Source: Sistotremastrum niveocremeum HHB9708 (taxonomy: Eukaryota; Basidiomycota; Agaricomycetes; Sistotremastrales; Sistotremastraceae). Taken from it: 64,000 nt of DNA. How positions within the stretch are numbered: the first letter of the stretch is position 1; each line of letters opens with the position of its first letter. Position numbers and translations under genes: made by a program. The notes beneath the pieces are model-generated. The model searched no databases and had not been told where the DNA came from. It saw nothing but the letters and a program-made list of their open reading frames with translations. The stretch spans positions 68,798-132,797 of the forward strand of contig KV419453.1 in assembly GCA_001630475.1 (NCBI GenBank), given 5' to 3'. Positions 9,799 through 22,135 of this stretch are shown here, piece by piece.

Positions 9799-12242
9799 AT
9801 GCCTGGCATTCCTCGCAATAAATCACCAATTAACCCTACTGCACCTCAACCCCCGACCGTCGCGCTTTCAGGACCCTCGTATCTGTCTGATTCCGGATTG
9901 AAAGTTCCAGCCGCTTGGACATTTGGCTTGGACCAAGAAGACTACCTCCATGAGCCAGAATTATCGCTTTCCGACGATGACGAGAGGGAGCATGTCCATG
10001 AAGATGAGGAAGAAGAAAAGCCGGCGCGAACGTTATACAAGTTCGAAGGAAAATCAGAACTGAGAGAGCTTTCTCTGGCTGCCGGACAAGATATTACCGT
10101 CTTGAAGGAAGACATGTCGGAGGGATGGAGTCTCGTAAGACATAAAGAAACCATCGGGCTTTTTCCCAGGTCATATTATACTGTACGTGTTTTCCTTCCA
10201 GTTGCCTCACGACTTCCACGATGAACTCTCGTGTAGTTTACGTCCAGTTTTTCGAGCCCTAAGGCTCAGAAAGCAGTCATGTCTGTGGGATCCTCCACAC
10301 CTCGTAACTCTGTTGCAGGAGATCTACCACCTCTGGAGCCCCAGTCTACGGGGTCGTATGTCCCAAACTTCCGTTCCTCAGTTTTGGGCGGCAGGAGTAT
10401 CAACAGGTTCTCGAATTTCGTCACCAGCGGCGCCGAGGAATGGGTCTTGAATGGCAATGCCCAAGATGAAATACGCTCTCTCCAGAGAGCTGATCCACGA
10501 GATGTGGGCATGGCGTCTGCTCTTACAGAACCATTCAACCAGAAAGCGACAGACCGACATTATATCGATGAGGGTCCTTCATGGGAGTCGAAAGTCCCTG
10601 CATTCCGCGTTCTTGTCCATTCTCCTTCAAAGCGAAGTCCCTCATTGGGAAGCCCCTACACTATCTATCAGGTCACGTCTATGTTCTCGGTCCCTCGCCA
10701 TAATCCAGGAAGCCCAGCGAACATCCGAATAACCGTTGAGAGACGGTTCACCCATTTCGTATCTTTGCACACTGCTTTACTGCGGAGATTACCAGGGATT
10801 GTGCTCCCACCTCTTCCTGCGAAACAATATACGGGACGGTTCAAGGAAGACTTCGTAGAAGCGCGTAGAGGGGATCTGCACCGGTATCTGTCGAGATTGA
10901 TACGGCATCCCCTTGCACGACATGCCGAGGTCTTGACCTTTTTCTTGAGCTGTGATACTGAAGCTGTGAGTCGACCCAGGTGATTCTTTATTCCGGGTTC
11001 TAAACATGAATCTATATGACAGGAATGGAGAAGAGTGATGCCTGGGCATCTTTCAATGCCACCTGTTGGCCCATGGTTCTACGCTCGGGTCTTCCATCCG
11101 TCCTTCAACATGAATGTGGAAGACGCTCAGGACGCGGGAGAGCGGTTTGCGCGTCATGTAGAAGCAAACGGCAAAGGCATTCAATTGCTACGAGATGTTT
11201 TCGGGAGGATCAGGCTTGGTCGTGCCGGTCAGTTTCCATCAATCACTTTACTCGAAGCTTCTGGCGCTCATGACTGCTTAATCAGATGAAGGCTCCACGC
11301 AGCGTCTCCTTTCATACGCAATATTATCCCTTATAACGGCCACACCGATAGGGTCACACGGAGCCGCAGATTTAGATGGCACAGAGCGGAGCCGAGGGCT
11401 GTTGAACAATCAAAACGCGTGGTGCTGGAAGGACGACTGCGAAGGTGAGCCGAGCTGGCCTGGACATGAATGATTAACTAAGCCTCCTGATAGAATGTTT
11501 GAGCTTAACGAAAGCTATGCAACGCACCGCCGAACATCTGCAGACAATCGCTGATCTCCATGATAACAATGTGAGCATCATCATTGCTGCTTTTCTGCGT
11601 TACCTTAAGACATTATTAGGCTCGTTCCAAACAACTAAGCATACACGAAATGTTAAAAGATGTTGCTCATCCAGAGTCCTTGTACCAGGTTTGACTTTCT
11701 TGCGTCTATCGTTACCTTGTCTTAACCATGGATGCAGCCTGTCCTTGAAACGCATAGGCAAACGATAGAGCGTTGTTTGGATGCAGACGAAGACATTGCT
11801 GCGCGTTGCGAGACCGTCCTCAATACCACCTTGGCCGAGTTTGAGACATACCATACGCAAAGAATTGAAGACTTCCGAGATTTGACGATTGATCATCTGG
11901 ACAACGAGATTGAATTTCATACTCAGGTAAGTCTCACATGACTCACTTGCTGAGGTTGTTGCTCATGTATTCCAGGTCCTTTCTCGTCTGAAAGCAGCTC
12001 GTAGTCTCTTTTCACCTGAACAGTATTCTGCTCTCGGTAAAGGAGGTCCGCGACAGCCCTCCATGTACGAACGAGATCTAGCCAACCCAAAGATTACACG
12101 ACCTCCTTTACCTCAACCGACGCCACATGCCTACGATGTAGTTCACTCGAGACCTGTCAGTGCGGTATTGCAGGAAGGAGTGGGTTTGTTAATGGGAAGC
12201 CCTGCTACCGGACGGACCAGTGTGCTTGGACGATTTTGGTGA
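9799..12242 (+). CDS. Sorting nexin of the SNX9/18/33 type (SH3-PX-BAR)
   Basis: A membrane-remodelling adaptor of endocytosis. Order of domains: an acidic disordered N-terminus; an SH3 domain at about residues 75-128 (ARTLYKFEG, EGWSLV, IGLFPRSYY); a linker; a PX domain beginning near KVPAFRVLVHSP with RRFTHFVSLHTALLRR and PPLPAKQYTGRF, the phosphoinositide-contact regions; then a BAR_3-type helical region from EWRRVMPG onwards with GPWFYARVFHPSFN, followed by long helices (LSLTKAMQRTAEHL, QRIEDFRDLTIDHLDNEI). The tail is proline-rich and ends LGRFW. Seven or more short introns are implied by frame changes. The first ATG of the open frame (9799) gives a complete SH3 domain. Confidence 0.87.
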
Positions 12243-12712
12243 ACGTCATCAAAAAATCTCTATGTTTCTCATGTACAATCGTGTACTAGACAGGATATTG
12301 ACTCATAGCACAAAAAATCCATGTATCTACATACTCATGTACAGCATGCATATATTTGCCACAATAATTGTCAGTGTATGAAGCTCGGCAGCGGTGTTCG
12401 GAGTTGGTTCATGTCAGCCCGAGACTCGTCTGAGACCCGTCTCTCCTCTTGTGCTCCTTCGTCTCGGACCACCACCGTTGGCTTTCTTGCATCTTGGATC
12501 TCACTGGCGCTGCTCCGTCCTCCAACTTGTACGTATATTCTCTCTGTTGCCGCTAATAGGCGTCCCTATAGTCATCCTCTAAGTATTGCTCCAAGAATAT
12601 TACTCCGGGCACTCGTTCTTGTGCTTGACTCGTACACCGGTGCTATTCTCTTGCTATGTATACCATCTCGGATTTATTTCTTACTTCCAGCAGCTTTCTA
12701 GAGCTCGTCGAC
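12243..12712. other. Intergenic between SNX9-like gene and the disordered-protein gene
   Basis: It contains only overlapping short frames without recognisable domains. It should hold the 3' region of the upstream gene and the promoter of the downstream one. Confidence 0.5.
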
Positions 12713-15231
12713 ATGAAGCGCCATGTCGAAATGCGAACACCGGTGCAAGAAGTGGATTGGGCGTACAAGAGGCGGAAAATCTCCCATACCCAATCAAGCG
12801 ACATATTGGTTGACCGTAATTCTCTTTGAATATTTCGTCATTCTTTCCACACTGAATATTCGTCTACACAGAGAACAGCTCCCCTGTGCCTTTGCTTCTC
12901 GAACAAACAGGGGATAGCTCGAGAGATTTCCAGGGCTATTTGCAGTCTATTCTGCAGCCTTCGCCCGCATATCTTCCTTTTGCTCCATCTCATGCAACTC
13001 CTCTGGAGGACGAAGACTCGGTATATTTCCGCCGAGCGTCTCACACGCCTGGCAGATACAGAACCCCGGGCATGCCACCGTCGAGCGTTGAGATTGTGGA
13101 CCTTACGAGCCTCCCATCTTCTCCCATGCCCCAACCTTCGTCTCCTCTGCGTTATTCAGCTCACGAACCTATTCCGGGCTCCTCAGCAATGCCTGGCAAC
13201 GAGCAAGAGTACTCGGATTCCGAGGAAGATGAGATCGTTGAGCTCGACCCCGAATACGCTCGAAGTCTCTTCGCCCCTACCACCAGTCATTTTCATAGCT
13301 TCAAAGGCAGGCCACCTTCGCCACTTCAGCTTGAAGGTAGCGAAGTCGATGCCACTGTGGATCGTTCACCCTCGCAATCAACTCCGTCAATTCCATCCTC
13401 CTCATCTACAGAACAGCAGTCCATCTCAACGCCGAGCGATGCCACGACTTCTTCATCTCTCAATATCGACAAATCCTCAGCCCCTCAACGCAAGTTCTTT
13501 CCACTCCCCAAAAAACCCGACTATAATCCATTCGCTGACCTCCTGCCCTCGCCTGTCAAACCTGCATTTACAGCTAGCTCCTATCGACCCTCCCGAGATG
13601 ATGATGAAAGGCCACGCCCGAGTCGCCGGGTCTCTTCGCCTCCACCGCCATCATTGCCACCTCCACCCCCTCCCCCGGTAATCACGGGCGCCAAATCTCG
13701 TTTGGTTTTCGGGTTTTCTTCTGCTCAAACTACGGACCCCTTCCGCTCACTGGTCTTCACGGATCTTCGCGAGGGAAGACAAGAGCCCCAAGCGTTGCGT
13801 AAATGGGCTGAGCGTTTTGGCAAGGTGTCAGAATGCTCTGTCCAAAATGTCAACCAAGAGGTTCGTGGGCTGGTGGTCTTTGAGGAGAAAGGGTCCGCTA
13901 CAGCCGCCAATCGAAGTGTCACACTGTCCCAGAGCCTTGGAGAAGGGACGCGAGTTTTCTGGCGCAAGTGTCCATGGCCACGTTCGGCCAGCCATACTGA
14001 GCAAAAAGAATGGTGGACCAAGGCGATGAAAGAATTCGAGAGTATCAGGGCCAAGTTTGAACCGCTGCCTTTGGATCCTGGCCAGAAAATCTCACGTACT
14101 AAGCAACGTAAACGTTCTCGAAATACAGACGGCCGCACACACAGCCCGCCAGCAACACCAGCAACACCCGTCCCGGGCCCTTCGAATCATCGGCCGAGCT
14201 CCCCAACACCTTCTCCGTCTTTTCGTCGAGCTACGCCTCCGTCGCATCCGTTGGAGATTTATCTTGACCATCCCCCGCTTTATCTTCCCACTGCGAAGGC
14301 GAAGGCGAAACCGCAACCTTCCTCTCCTCCTTTTTCCGCCCCTCCCCAACCTCTCTCTACTCCCCTTCCGGCCCTTGATCCGATTCATGAACCAAACGAG
14401 TCCTCGCGAGAGAACGAGACAGTCCACGTCTTGTCACTGTATGCACGGATTCCGGAGCCGTCAATCGAGCTACACGTTGATACGAGCACGCCTATGGAAG
14501 TTGACGACATTCCTCCTGCTGAAGTGATTGAACCAAGTAATGCTCAGGACTCTCAAGAAATCAAGCCCGTGGGAGCTTTAGCCGTCGTTACAGCTCTACC
14601 GTCAACTGCCAATGTTATGAATGCTGCTGAAGCTTTCATCGCAGAAGCAATTGCAACAACTCCGAGTTCAGCTCCTCCCGTCGCTACATCTTCCTTGGCC
14701 GAGAAGGCAGCACGTTTGCAGCAGCAAATCGACGCTGCCCGTCTTGCGCTTCAAAACCGCATCGCTTCGTCCACTTCCCAAGTTATAAGCTCAGACACAA
14801 CCCCTCGATCCTACTCTCCTTCATCCAATTCCTCTTCGGAGAATATCCCCTCTCCTCTTCCAGTCCCTTCTCCCACAATCTCCCTATCCGCTAGAAAGAT
14901 CTTGATGGAGGGACAACTCAATCGCGCTAAGATGCTCTACGGCAAGTTGAAGACCGCCGCCTCTAAAGAAGAAAAAGACGCGATTTCTTTGGAGATCAAA
15001 GATGCAGAACAGAAATTCGCCGAACAAAGATCGCTATACACGCAGCAAGCCACAAGACAGAGTACTCGAGTCTTATCCGGTAATGTACAAATCGCTCGTC
15101 CTCGCAAACCTTTTCTTGCTACTCGGACATCTTCTACTTTCTTTCCTACAGTTACAACACCTTTTAGTTGGCCCTGTCATAATCCTGGAGACAGAGTGAT
15201 TATTGATATCAGCGACAACGAAGACTCGTAA
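12713..15231 (+). CDS. Long proline/serine-rich disordered protein with an RRM-like segment
   Basis: I do not recognise a named family. A short first exon from the ATG at 12713 (MKRHVEMRTPVQEVDWAYKR) ends at 12815; a 56-nt intron (12816-12871) leads in frame into one long exon to the stop at 15229-15231, about 820 residues. Most is low complexity (SPPPPSLPPPPPPP near the first third). One folded-looking patch of about 110 residues (LVFTDLREG, ALRKWAERFGKVSECSV, VRGLVVFEE, AATAANRS-like) resembles an RRM fold with its RNP strands. Near the C-terminus a coiled coil (EKAARLQQQIDAARLALQNR) and a charged helix follow, and the protein ends in DISDNEDS. A basic KRRK near the N-terminus suggests nuclear import. 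Function unknown; RNA or chromatin binding is only an inference. Confidence 0.75.
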
Positions 15232-15511
15232 CTCGCGAGTCTCTCGTTGTCGACGGCCGTTCTTGTTGTTTATTCATCTTGTTGTATCAGTACGATAATG
15301 ATTGCATAATTCCCTTTACACAATTTCAAGGCGTGAACCAATGACGATTGACCGGCGATCGTCGGATGAATCCACGGTTATCAATGGGATTGGGACCCTA
15401 GATGATCTACTACTTATAGCAATGCGTGTTTCACTTCGTCATTCCTTCGCACGTCTTCCCAGTCTTACACATCTAACAAAACTCACCTCTCAACGTTTCT
15501 TCTTCTCAAGC

Positions 15512-16819
15512 ATGGCACAAGCTGATATCTCAATATTCAAAAATGCAGATGACGGTCATTTCCGTCGCGCTGCTTCTAGTTACCGGGACGTCATCGAGAA
15601 GGGTGGTCGTTTTGAACCCGAGAAAGGTACGAGCGCTCGTCGAGATGTCTCAGAAGTTGACCAACGACGTCGATAGATCGTTATCACCTCTACGTCTCGT
15701 ATGCATGCGTAAATATTTTCCCAAGAGTGGTCGAATTCTGCTGACTGACATTGACGCTGCAGCCATGGGCCCACCGTACGCTCATTGTGAGAAGACTCAA
15801 AGGTCTTGAAGGCCTTATTAGTACGTATATCATTAATAGCAAGACAACTGATTTCATCAACAATTGTTTAGGTGCTAGCGTTGTGTCGCCTAGGATGGGC
15901 AAAGACGGCTGGCCATTCAACGACGCAGACTCCTTCCCAGGCGCAGACGTCGACACCATAAACCACGCACAGCACGTCAAAGATCTCTACCACAAAGCCA
16001 GCAGTGACTACAGTGGCCGATTCACAGTTCCTATTCTCTGGGATAAGAAGAACGACACGATCGTGAATAATGAGAGCTCGGAGATTATCAGGATATTCAA
16101 TACTGCTTTCAACGAATTTATTCCTGAGGAATATGCAAAGTTGACTTTCTACCCGGAGAGTTTGAAGAAGGAGATTGACGAGCTGAATGAATGGGTGTAT
16201 GACACTGTTAATAGTGAGTGCATTCTTGAGTGAGAGAGATATTAATACTGATGATCAGCGTAGATGGCGTGTATAAATCCGGCTTCGCTACTACCCAGGA
16301 AGCATACCAACAGAACGTAGTCAAAGTTTTCGAATCTCTGGATCGCTTGGAGAAGATCTTGGAAGGCAAGGACTTCCTCGTTGGCGGACAGCTGACGGAG
16401 GCAGATATTCGCCTTTTCACTACGACCGTACGTTCACTTATGATATGGGAGTGTTGTCATATCTCATTAGACCGCATATAGATTCGATTTGACCCCGTAT
16501 ATGTGGGGCACTTCAAATGCAATATCCGCACCATTCGTGGTGGATATCCCAATATCAACAGGTGAGATTTTCGACTCTATGGCAAAAGGACCGGGCTAAC
16601 GTGAATCTAGGTGGATGAAGAACCTTTACTGGAACTATCCGGCCTTCAAAGACACCACGAACTTTGATCACATTAAAACTCACTATTACTGGTCGCACCC
16701 TCACGTAAGTTTGGTTTGACCTCGGAAGAGATGAGTTATTGACGGTTCCTTTGAAGATCAATGCGACCAGGATTGTACCAGTTGGACCCATACCAAACAT
16801 TGAGCCATTGAGTTCTTGA
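15512..16819 (+). CDS. Glutathionyl-hydroquinone reductase (Xi-class GST, Ecm4-type)
   Basis: Xi-class enzymes remove glutathione from glutathionyl-hydroquinones using a Cys, and are prominent in quinone handling of wood- and litter-degrading fungi. Seen are [27 protein letters not shown] (formed across an intron) with the active-site Cys in [27 protein letters not shown] with the cis-Pro, NNESSEIIR, then the helical domain with [23 protein letters not shown] and the family C-terminus [19 protein letters not shown]. The stop is TGA 16817-16819. The ATG at 15512 gives a cytosolic form; an in-frame ATG at 15422 would add 30 residues that resemble a mitochondrial presequence (rich in Arg, Ser, Leu, ending QRFFFSS). 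A TATA-like TTATAG at 15414 argues that many transcripts start after the upstream ATG. Confidence 0.9.
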
Positions 16820-16968
16820 TTGGGTGTAAGGCGACGTCTCTGAGTATCGAAGCTGTATTGTAAGCGCTGGAATGCAATGTATCATTTGAATTGGGATGGC
16901 CAAGATGTATGCGTTCAATTACACGCAGAAAAGGAATGAACGACAGCAGCATATATGGTCGAAGGGTA

Positions 16969-17998
16969 TCAAGTACCAGACATGCCGAAGACGCCAACTT
17001 CGTCTCTAATTTTTGCAATCTCTCCCGGGCTCAATTGACCCTTTGTCGCACGCAAAAAGTCCTCAAACGCGGTGGCAGCGTCCTCTGGAGAGGAAAACTC
17101 CTTCTTTAAAAAGGCATATAGACGTGCCCAAAAGGCGGGCGTGGATATGGAAGCGTGGTACGCAGTTACGCTCGTGAGAGAGGGCGGGTGAGCATCTGCC
17201 GTATCGAGATTAAGTGGAATGGATGGGAGCGGATCTTTGTTGGCTGTGCCAGGTGTGGATGCACTTGGACTGGGGATGGGGGAGAGGACGAGATCAGGGA
17301 TATTGGCGGAACCTGTGCGAGAGTGTGATCGTGATCTGGACAGATTGCTCGGTGAGGCTGTGAGATTGGCGAGGGTCGTGCTGGATGTGGGGGCAGCGAG
17401 GGCAGAGGGGTTGGGCGCGACGACTGAGGGAGCAGTGACGATGCGCGGTGAGGGGACAGTAAATGGTGTCGATGACGAGACAGGCGGTTCGAAGCCTGGT
17501 TTAATCATGAGATTGACGGTGTCGCCGTCTGCGATTGGGTATTCTTTGAGCAGCTTCGAGTCTGCGAGGGCTTTGCCTTTGTGAAGGAGACGCTGGCCTT
17601 CAGGAGCGGGTGCACCTGGTTTGGCAGCGAGGAGATGTTTGATGGCGAGGATGGTGTCGGTGGGCGAGACGGCGAGGGTGAAGGTGGCGGCGGGCTTGAG
17701 CGACTTGAACTTGAGGGTAACAGACGCTGCAAACGCGGTCAATTTATAGACGAGACCAAGTCAGGTGATTTACCTGAACTCGAGTCCTTTAGAGACTTTG
17801 GGGGCGGCGGAGGAGCAAGGTCGATCTGCAAGAGTTGAGCGCGCACTTTGAGTCTGGCAACGAATTAAATACCGGGAGCGTAGGAACTCTTCTGGGCAGA
17901 TTAGACGGAGGCTGTTCATAGTCGTCGCCGTATATGACTGGCAGCGTCGCGAGGGTGTCTGTATGCGCCTTGATAAACGACTTTTCCCAGTTGTCCAT
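16969..17998 (-). CDS. GET5: Get5/Mdy2 homologue (ubiquitin-like protein of the GET pathway)
   Basis: Get5 with Get4 and Sgt2 hands tail-anchored proteins to Get3 for insertion into the ER. The frame is continuous if exons are joined: an N-terminal exon from the ATG at 17998 (MDNWEKSFIKAHTDTLATLP), an intron of about 53 nt, a proline-rich piece (QIDLAPPPPPKSLKD), a second intron, then a ubiquitin-like domain (VTLKFKSLKP, DTILAIKHLL, EGQRLLHKGKAL, ADGDTVNLMIKPG), a Ser/Thr/Pro linker, and a helical C-terminus (FWARLYAFLKKEF) matching the Get5 homodimerisation region. Total about 309 residues. The stop is at 16969-16971, 150 bp from the converging reductase gene. A different Ubl protein (UBL4A-like) is the same family. 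Confidence 0.8.
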
Positions 17999-18053
17999 CG
18001 TCGTGGATCCGGAACAACGTCACGGCGCTCAACCAAGCTTGACCCGCTAAACC
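17999..18053. promoter_or_regulatory. 55 bp divergent promoter interval GET5 / NDUFS5
   Basis: The two start codons face away from each other 55 bp apart, so both genes must share or interleave promoter elements and have very short 5' leaders or overlapping ones. No clear TATA box is seen. Confidence 0.5.
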
Positions 18054-18542
18054 ATGGCTGTAAGTCCCATCCTCTCCCTAGTGCTTCATGCTCATTCTCA
18101 TTCACTGCTACAGTCCGGTTTTGGCTATGCTGGAGGTATACATCAACTATGTCTCGAAGAGCGGTGATTGATACGGATTCTAGGTCGCTCTCGGTGCTTC
18201 ACGTTCTGGCAAGAGTTCTCCAAAGTACATCCTTATTCCAGTCACTGTCGGGACCGTTTTCTTACTATTTCCGCAGTGCTATGCTGGCGCAGACACTCCG
18301 TCGGAATGTCGTCTCCAAGCGGAAGACTATCTAGAATGCTTGCACCATAAAAACGAGGTACGCTCGCTTGTCTCATTCTGAACTTGCTCTCTGACCAGCA
18401 TTAGACTGCACGGGCAAAGGCCATCCAGGCTGAATTTGCGAAACGAGTGAAGCACGAAGCCCACGAAGGACGAAAGGAGGCACAGATCCTGAAAGACGGG
18501 GCCGTAGTGGGAGTTGGCCTGATAGAGTCAACGTCAAAATGA
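18054..18542 (+). CDS. NDUFS5: Complex I 15 kDa subunit (NDUFS5), twin CX9C protein
   Basis: An accessory subunit of mitochondrial NADH dehydrogenase, facing the intermembrane space. Five exons encode 95 residues; the first exon codes only Met-Ala. Joined exons give SGFGYAGG, RCFTFWQEFSKC and CRLQAEDYLECLHHKNE. The cysteines fall at residues 14, 24, 34 and 44, an exact twin CX9C arrangement used for Mia40-dependent import. The C-terminal helix is basic. The track of this gene is easily missed because no exon is long. Its start is 55 bp from that of GET5 on the other strand. Confidence 0.9.
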
Positions 18543-18917
18543 ATATATATAGTGCATTCACTGTTCGCGTTCTAGTTCTAGAATAAAGGAGGCGATGACT
18601 TGATTCTGACTAATAAAAGCTGGGTCCCGGGTGAAGTGACCTCTTCCAATACAAATACAGAGCAAACAACTCTCCCTTCTTCTCCTCTACCCCCATCCAT
18701 CCCTTCAGCGGATCGATTCTTACCTCCCGTTCGCTCTCTTCAGTCTCTGTAAGTCGCTCTCCTCGTCGTTCCCTGCGTCCATCTCGCTAGATCGCCCAAT
18801 CGCACCCATATCTATCTGTTCCCGATCGTCGTTCCTCACACGACGAGCTCGTTTCTTCCTAATCTTCAATCCAACTAACTCGCCGTGTTCTGATCTCCAG
18901 AGTTGCATCTTATTCCA
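18543..18917 (+). promoter_or_regulatory. UBC4 upstream region with a likely 5' UTR intron
   Basis: About 375 bp without a coding frame. A donor-like TCTGTAAGTC near 18747 and an acceptor-like CTCCAG ending at 18900, 17 nt before the ATG, suggest an intron in the 5' untranslated region, as is common in highly expressed basidiomycete genes. Confidence 0.45.
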
Positions 18918-19682
<765 letters not shown>

Positions 19683-19854
19683 AAGGGTTGTTCCGGTCCC
19701 AACTACCATCTTTCTTTTCTAACTTGTTTGCTGCATGATGTTGTGTTCCTCGTTTCTTGTTCATTACCGGCGATAGTTCCAATTTTCCTGTTATCAGTTA
19801 AAACAAGTGTGCTTGTACCTGTAATCGATGTCAATTGCAATTTGTCTGACTCCA

Positions 19855-22080
19855 ATGACTTCTTTACCAGCCAACGTGGTAACCCATCTTCGCGCTCGCA
19901 GTGCTGCAGTCCTCGACGATCCCAGCAGTACAGATCCGTTGGATGCAAAGCTCCTCCACTCTCTGCAACATCTAGCTGAACAGAAGAGACTTACTCTTGA
20001 CATCCCAACTGCAATTAGCCTCGGAACTTTATTCCCTGTTGCCTCTCGAGCGCTGCTGGCCAATGAAGCAGTCATACCCTTGAAACAGCTAATCAGTGGA
20101 TTGCCTTCATTGACCGACATTCTGAGAGGTCCATCCAGGACGAGAGATGACCTCAAACTTCTGCGTCGGTACAGCGCGTTCCTCGAACGATACATCTCAG
20201 CTCTCCCCCCGTCCATCCATCAAATCTTCCTCTACCCAGAAAGTAACTTCATAGAAAGTCTAAGGGACACATACGACTCTCTCGGAGCTGCATCAAAACT
20301 CCTCGGCGGGGGCAAAATAAACGTTCACGATGACGATCCGGAGACGTGGAAAGTCGACCTCGTACGGATCAAGCTCTCTCTTCTGGGAATATTACATTTC
20401 CTACTCGACCAATCTGGCGATGGGGAGCTTATGAATGCAATACACCATTTGGCTGTCATCGCTGAAGCTTCGGTGGGCGGTGGCGGTGGCGGTGTCGATG
20501 GACCCGTCGTCCCATTCATTGACCGTCCTTTGTTGGGGGATTATGAAGTCCTTTGTGGGACGAGTGGATTGTTGGAGAGGTGGAAGAGTACGCAGCTTGG
20601 AGGTGCTGATCCAAGGGTTGATTTTATTCGAGGATGTGTCGGGAATGTTCCTGGCGTTCATGATCGGTCGATGCATGCTTTGGCTTGGATCAATCAGGCG
20701 TTCAAGGGAAGAGAAGCTTCGACGGGACATGCTCTCCATAACCCTTCTGTGCCGTCCGTAGGCAAAGGAAAAGGGAAGGCTCAACAAAATGCAGTATGTT
20801 GAATGAGCCGTGGCATCGAAACAGTCGACTGAACCTTCATTTCAGACTCTCAATCCAATCTTAGAAGACGAGATCATGCAAGTCCTCGCTGTTCTCCCCG
20901 ACTTCTCACCAGAAGACATCAGACGATGTCTGGAACATCCACGTTTCTCAGGAAACGTTCCTAAACTGTTAGAAACCCTTTTGGATTCTGGCGTGCCACC
21001 AGATATCGTGGCCGACGCTCCTTCTGAACACTCTCACAATGACTTGCCTGCTGCATCTGGTGGAGAATCCCAATGGGAGTTCACTAAAGATAGAAGAAAT
21101 GTGTTTGACGATGAGATCGATGCTTCTGGCATACATTACGGGAAAAGGTTCGTCTTGTGTCGGAATTGCATATATTGTTGGCTTAATATTGATGATGCCT
21201 TGGCAGAGACGCGGAAGAGGCTGCTTTGGACAGACAGACGAAAGCGAACATTTTGCGCAGGGTCGAGGAATTGGCGCTTGAGGATGTTCTGAGTGAAGAG
21301 TCAGATCACGGCGAGCTGACGTACGGCGTCGAGGAAGACCTCGAAGGTGTGGATCTCGACCTCAACAAAGGCAGAGACATCAAAGTTGGAGGCGACGGCG
21401 AAGAGAGCGATGCATCTAGCGCTGAAGAAGAGGTCTGAAATTCATCCATATCCCGCCTCGGTATAGTTTGACTAATGCGGTCGTTATACAGGTGGTAAGA
21501 CCTCCAAAACCGAAAGATGTGGAGAGTCTACTCGCAGTAGAGTATCTCAAAGACCCTAATCTATTTGCGAGAGATGCTGCTACAAGACGAAGCAAGGAGC
21601 GGGCAGATCTGAAGCGCAGAACAGGTGACGTTTTCTCTTCTAGTTACACATTAGGGTATACTCAAATGATGCAGATTGGACGGATGAGCAGATCGAAGGC
21701 TGGAGGATAATGCTGGAGAGAAATGTATGATTTATCTGTGCGATCTCTATTTACGCTAACCTGGTTTATAGCCCAAGAAAGACAAAATACTGGAGAAGCA
21801 CGAATTTGCCGGGAATGTGCCCGGTCCATTGAACAATCACCACCCGCAGGCGTCATCGTCTGGCGGGAATTCTGAACGTGGCAGAGGGCGGGGTGGAAGG
21901 GGAAGGGGTGGCGGACGAGGCAACGGAGGCGGTGGTGGTGAAGGAAGTGAAGACAAGGACCGGACCAAGCAAGACCGTGCCTGGAAAGACAGACACAAGT
22001 CAAGAGGTGGCAACCATGATCGAAAGAGAGGCCACGATAAGAAAGCGGCAAAAATGGGATTAGGGGCACCACCTCAGTAG
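19855..22080 (+). CDS. CUE3: Cue3/ASCC2 homologue, CUE-domain subunit of the ribosome quality-control trigger complex
   Basis: Cue3 (Rqt3; ASCC2 in animals) binds ubiquitinated stalled ribosomes with the Slh1 helicase. The long first exon is a helical region like ASCC2 (LKQLISGLPSLTDILRG, LPPSIHQIFLYPESNF, DFIRGCVGNVPGVH), with a poly-Gly insert (VGGGGGGVDG). An intron near 20795-20848 leads to the CUE domain: IMQVLAVLPDFSPEDIRRCLE, NVPKLLETLLDSG. Then an acidic stretch, DVESLLAVEYLKDPNLFAR, WTDEQIEGW, and a Gly/Arg-rich, very basic tail ending MGLGAPPQ. The stop is TAG 22078-22080. An in-frame upstream ATG at 19828 would add nine residues; 19855 fits the conserved beginning better. Confidence 0.87.
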
Positions 22081-22135
22081 AACAATCAGTATGTACTCTA
22101 TGTGGCTGATACGCGGACGAGATCTGCTTGATAAC

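Noticed and set aside
14092-14427. Very Arg-rich minus-strand frame resembling a nucleic-acid-binding peptide
   Set aside because: It is the complement of a Pro/Ser/Ala-rich coding stretch in the 12.7-15.2 kb gene; the Arg content follows from codon complementarity.
17219-17838. Plus-strand Gly/Glu-rich frames over GET5
   Set aside because: They are complements of the Pro/Ser-rich linker and Ubl exon of the minus-strand GET5 gene.
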